Positions 62,417 to 64,000 of a stretch of 64,000 bases of DNA are shown in pieces. The notes beneath the pieces are model-generated. The model was given only the letters and a program-made list of their open reading frames with translations. It was not told where the DNA came from and ran no database searches. Both the position numbers and the translations under genes were made by a program. The stretch's first letter is position 1, and every line of letters starts with the position of its first letter. This DNA comes from Aquibacillus saliphilus. Lineage in GTDB: Bacteria; Bacillota; Bacilli; Bacillales; Amphibacillaceae. The stretch covers positions 1-64,000 of the forward strand of contig NZ_JAIZAP010000019.1 of NCBI RefSeq assembly GCF_020404745.1, written 5' to 3'.

Positions 62417-62572
62417 ATTAGTATAATTGATTTACACCCTTTTGTAACTTGATAACATGAAGGTGTCGATAGAGAAATAATAGAATCAAATGTATAATCA
62501 TAAATAAATAAATGAATGATGTAAAGGCATGATGTCAATTAATCATACCGACAATAAGGAAAGGAAATAACT

Positions 62573-63256
62573 ATGTTAATAGAGGTAATTGTTCAAAATC
62601 ATGATGAGGCGATTAAAGCAGAGAAACTAGGTGCTGACAGACTTGAGTTAGTGTCAGCAATAACAGAAGGCGGATTAACACCAAGTTACGGCACAATTAA
62701 ACAAGTTCTGTCTAAAGTAACAATACCAGTTCAAGTAATGATTCGCCCACATAGCTATCATTATCTATATAGTAAAGCTGATTCGGAAATTATTTTAGAA
62801 GATATCAAAAAAATCCTGGACCTTGGAGGTAATCGAATTGTTTTTGGAGCACTTAATCAAGACAATACGGTCGATGAAGAGACACTATCTAAACTAGTTA
62901 GTCTATCTTCACGTCTTGATATAACCTTCCACCGTGCGTTTGATGAAGTACCGTCACAAACCGATGCTTATGCTACTTTATTGAAATATAAGAAAAACGT
63001 AAAACGAGTCTTAACCTCAGGCGGGAAGAGTAATTGCGAAACTGGTAAATATCAGTTAAGCGAATTGGTTAAGCTTGCAGAACAAACAAACGGACCTGAA
63101 ATTATGCCGGGTTCTGGGTTAACGCCATCCAATTTCGAGTCTGTTCATCAAATAGTAAACGCAAGGCAGTATCATTTTGGGACAGCAATGAGAAAAGAAC
63201 AGTCATTTGCAAATGAATTTGATGAACAAGCATTTGTAAAGCTAAGACAATTTTAG
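62573..63256 (+). CDS. cutC: CutC-family protein
   Basis: 227 residues of the CutC TIM-barrel family. Motifs: MLIEVIVQNHDEAIKAEKLG, GADRLELVSAITEGGLTPS, VMIRPHSYHYLYS, FHRAFDE, LTSGG and MPGSGL. Originally described as copper homeostasis, but that role is disputed. The location before nagA suggests a part in amino-sugar or cell-wall sugar use, an inference from context only. AAGGAAAG precedes ATG. Confidence 0.88.
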   Translation: MLIEVIVQNHDEAIKAEKLGADRLELVSAITEGGLTPSYGTIKQVLSKVTIPVQVMIRPHSYHYLYSKADSEIILEDIKKILDLGGNRIVFGALNQDNTVDEETLSKLVSLSSRLDITFHRAFDEVPSQTDAYATLLKYKKNVKRVLTSGGKSNCETGKYQLSELVKLAEQTNGPEIMPGSGLTPSNFESVHQIVNARQYHFGTAMRKEQSFANEFDEQAFVKLRQF

Positions 63257-63314
63257 AGGCAATGGCTGAAGTAATGCGGAAAATGAATGTTTGCTTTCAC
63301 TTGGAGGTTTTAAA

Positions 63315-64000
63315 ATGGATAAAAAAGTTATTCTCAGGTGCCGAGTTCTTACACCAACAGAAATTACAGCACCATCAAGCATTTGGATAGAACAAGGGAA
63401 AATAGTAAAAGTGGAACATGAGAAAAGTAGTAACATTCCTGATGACTACCAGATTATTGATGGTGATGGTCAGCTGTTAATTCCTGGCATGGTTGATGTG
63501 CATATCCACGGAGCAGGTGGCTGCGATATGATGGACGGGACCGAGGAAAGTATTTTAGAAGTATCTCGGATATGCGCGATGACGGGATGTACATCATTTC
63601 TGGCAACCTCGGTGACTTCTTCCTTAGAGGATTTAACTAAAATGATTAACAATGTAAAAAAGGTAATTGGCAGAGAACCAGGAGCTAAAATAGTAGGCAT
63701 CCATTTGGAAGGTCCATACTTAAATGTCAAAAGAAAAGGGATGCAAGATGAAAATAATTTACGACATCCCGATCTAGCAGAAATGAAAGAGATTTTAAAG
63801 CAAGCTGATGGTTTAATTAAAATGGTAACCATTGCACCTGAATTACCAGGTGGTATCGAAATGGTTCAATTTTTAAAAGAGCAAGGTATTATTGTTTCAC
63901 TTGCACATTCTGATGCTACATATGAACAGGCGAAACAGGCGTTTGCAATCGGTGCGAGTCACGTAACCCATTGCTTTAATGCGATGCGGCCAATTCATCA
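63315..64000 (+). CDS. nagA: N-acetylglucosamine-6-phosphate deacetylase, partial at window edge
   Basis: The frame opens at ATG 63315 after TTGGAGG and is still open at the window end, giving about 228 of the usual 380-400 residues. Motifs: LLIPGMVDVHIHGAGGCDMMDG with the metal HxH, IHLEGPYLN (metal Glu), LAHSDATYEQA and the metal-site VTHCFNAM. It removes the acetyl group from GlcNAc-6-phosphate in amino-sugar and cell-wall recycling. Probably in one operon with cutC (58 bp upstream). Confidence 0.93.
   Translation, partial: MDKKVILRCRVLTPTEITAPSSIWIEQGKIVKVEHEKSSNIPDDYQIIDGDGQLLIPGMVDVHIHGAGGCDMMDGTEESILEVSRICAMTGCTSFLATSVTSSLEDLTKMINNVKKVIGREPGAKIVGIHLEGPYLNVKRKGMQDENNLRHPDLAEMKEILKQADGLIKMVTIAPELPGGIEMVQFLKEQGIIVSLAHSDATYEQAKQAFAIGASHVTHCFNAMRPIH

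Overview
The window looks like chromosomal DNA of a low-GC Bacillaceae bacterium, probably a halotolerant member of the Oceanobacillus/Virgibacillus type. This is inferred from the SAM-riboswitch-controlled metQNP operon, a tcyP-type cystine symporter, a SinI-type anti-repressor, LytS/LytT, dsdA, strong AGGAGG ribosome sites, frequent TTG/GTG starts, lipoproteins with very acidic linkers, and cre-like CcpA sites. I see no rRNA, tRNA, CRISPR array or intact transposon. Most of the window is metabolic and transport operons, with several stretches of decayed genes and repeats.

Layout. 0-6.6 kb: a helix-turn-helix fragment, then a sugar/polyol operon (isomerase, Gfo/Idh/MocA dehydrogenase, RbsBAC-type ABC importer) behind two perfect operator palindromes. 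6.8-19.6 kb: tcyP, small membrane and lipoprotein genes, a broken LacI regulator beside a GH4 alpha-galactosidase, an aldo/keto reductase, D-serine dehydratase and a DUF2207 protein. 20-26.2 kb: an OmpR-type regulator, a convergent SinI-like gene, and a 1725-residue sensor (degenerate protein kinase, AAA ATPase, GAF, histidine kinase). 26.3-30.4 kb: SAM riboswitch, metQNP and a lactate-oxidase-family flavoprotein. 30.6-32.7 kb: an orphan sigma factor, a DUF3298 protein and a small protein.

33.1-44.3 kb is the most interesting region. It is one co-directional block: TRAP transporter (dctPQM), PucR regulator, N-carbamoyl-amino-acid hydrolase, PyrK-like and PyrDB-like dihydroorotate dehydrogenase subunits, a dihydroorotase-like hydrolase, a nitroreductase and a CapA-like protein. 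Three junctions are ATGA overlaps. The enzymes match, step by step, a reductive route from orotate through dihydroorotate and N-carbamoyl-L-aspartate to aspartate, with no pyrimidine-biosynthesis genes nearby. I propose an orotate (or related carboxylated pyrimidine) uptake and degradation operon.

44.5-64 kb: a decayed DUF3298 fragment, a Na+/H+ antiporter, a YeiH-type exporter convergent with a sulfonate-type ABC importer, a lone trpB, a HAD hydrolase, an AbrB-type membrane protein with a second M20 amidohydrolase, an MDR reductase, a 58-residue CxxC-rich mini-protein behind a structured leader, panE, a LytS/LytT-CstA unit resembling pyruvate-responsive systems, cutC, and nagA running off the right edge.

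Three repeat families are interspersed: a 119-bp foldback element (3 copies of identical length), arrays with an exact 21-bp period (3 loci), and one 7-unit array with an exact 42-bp period.
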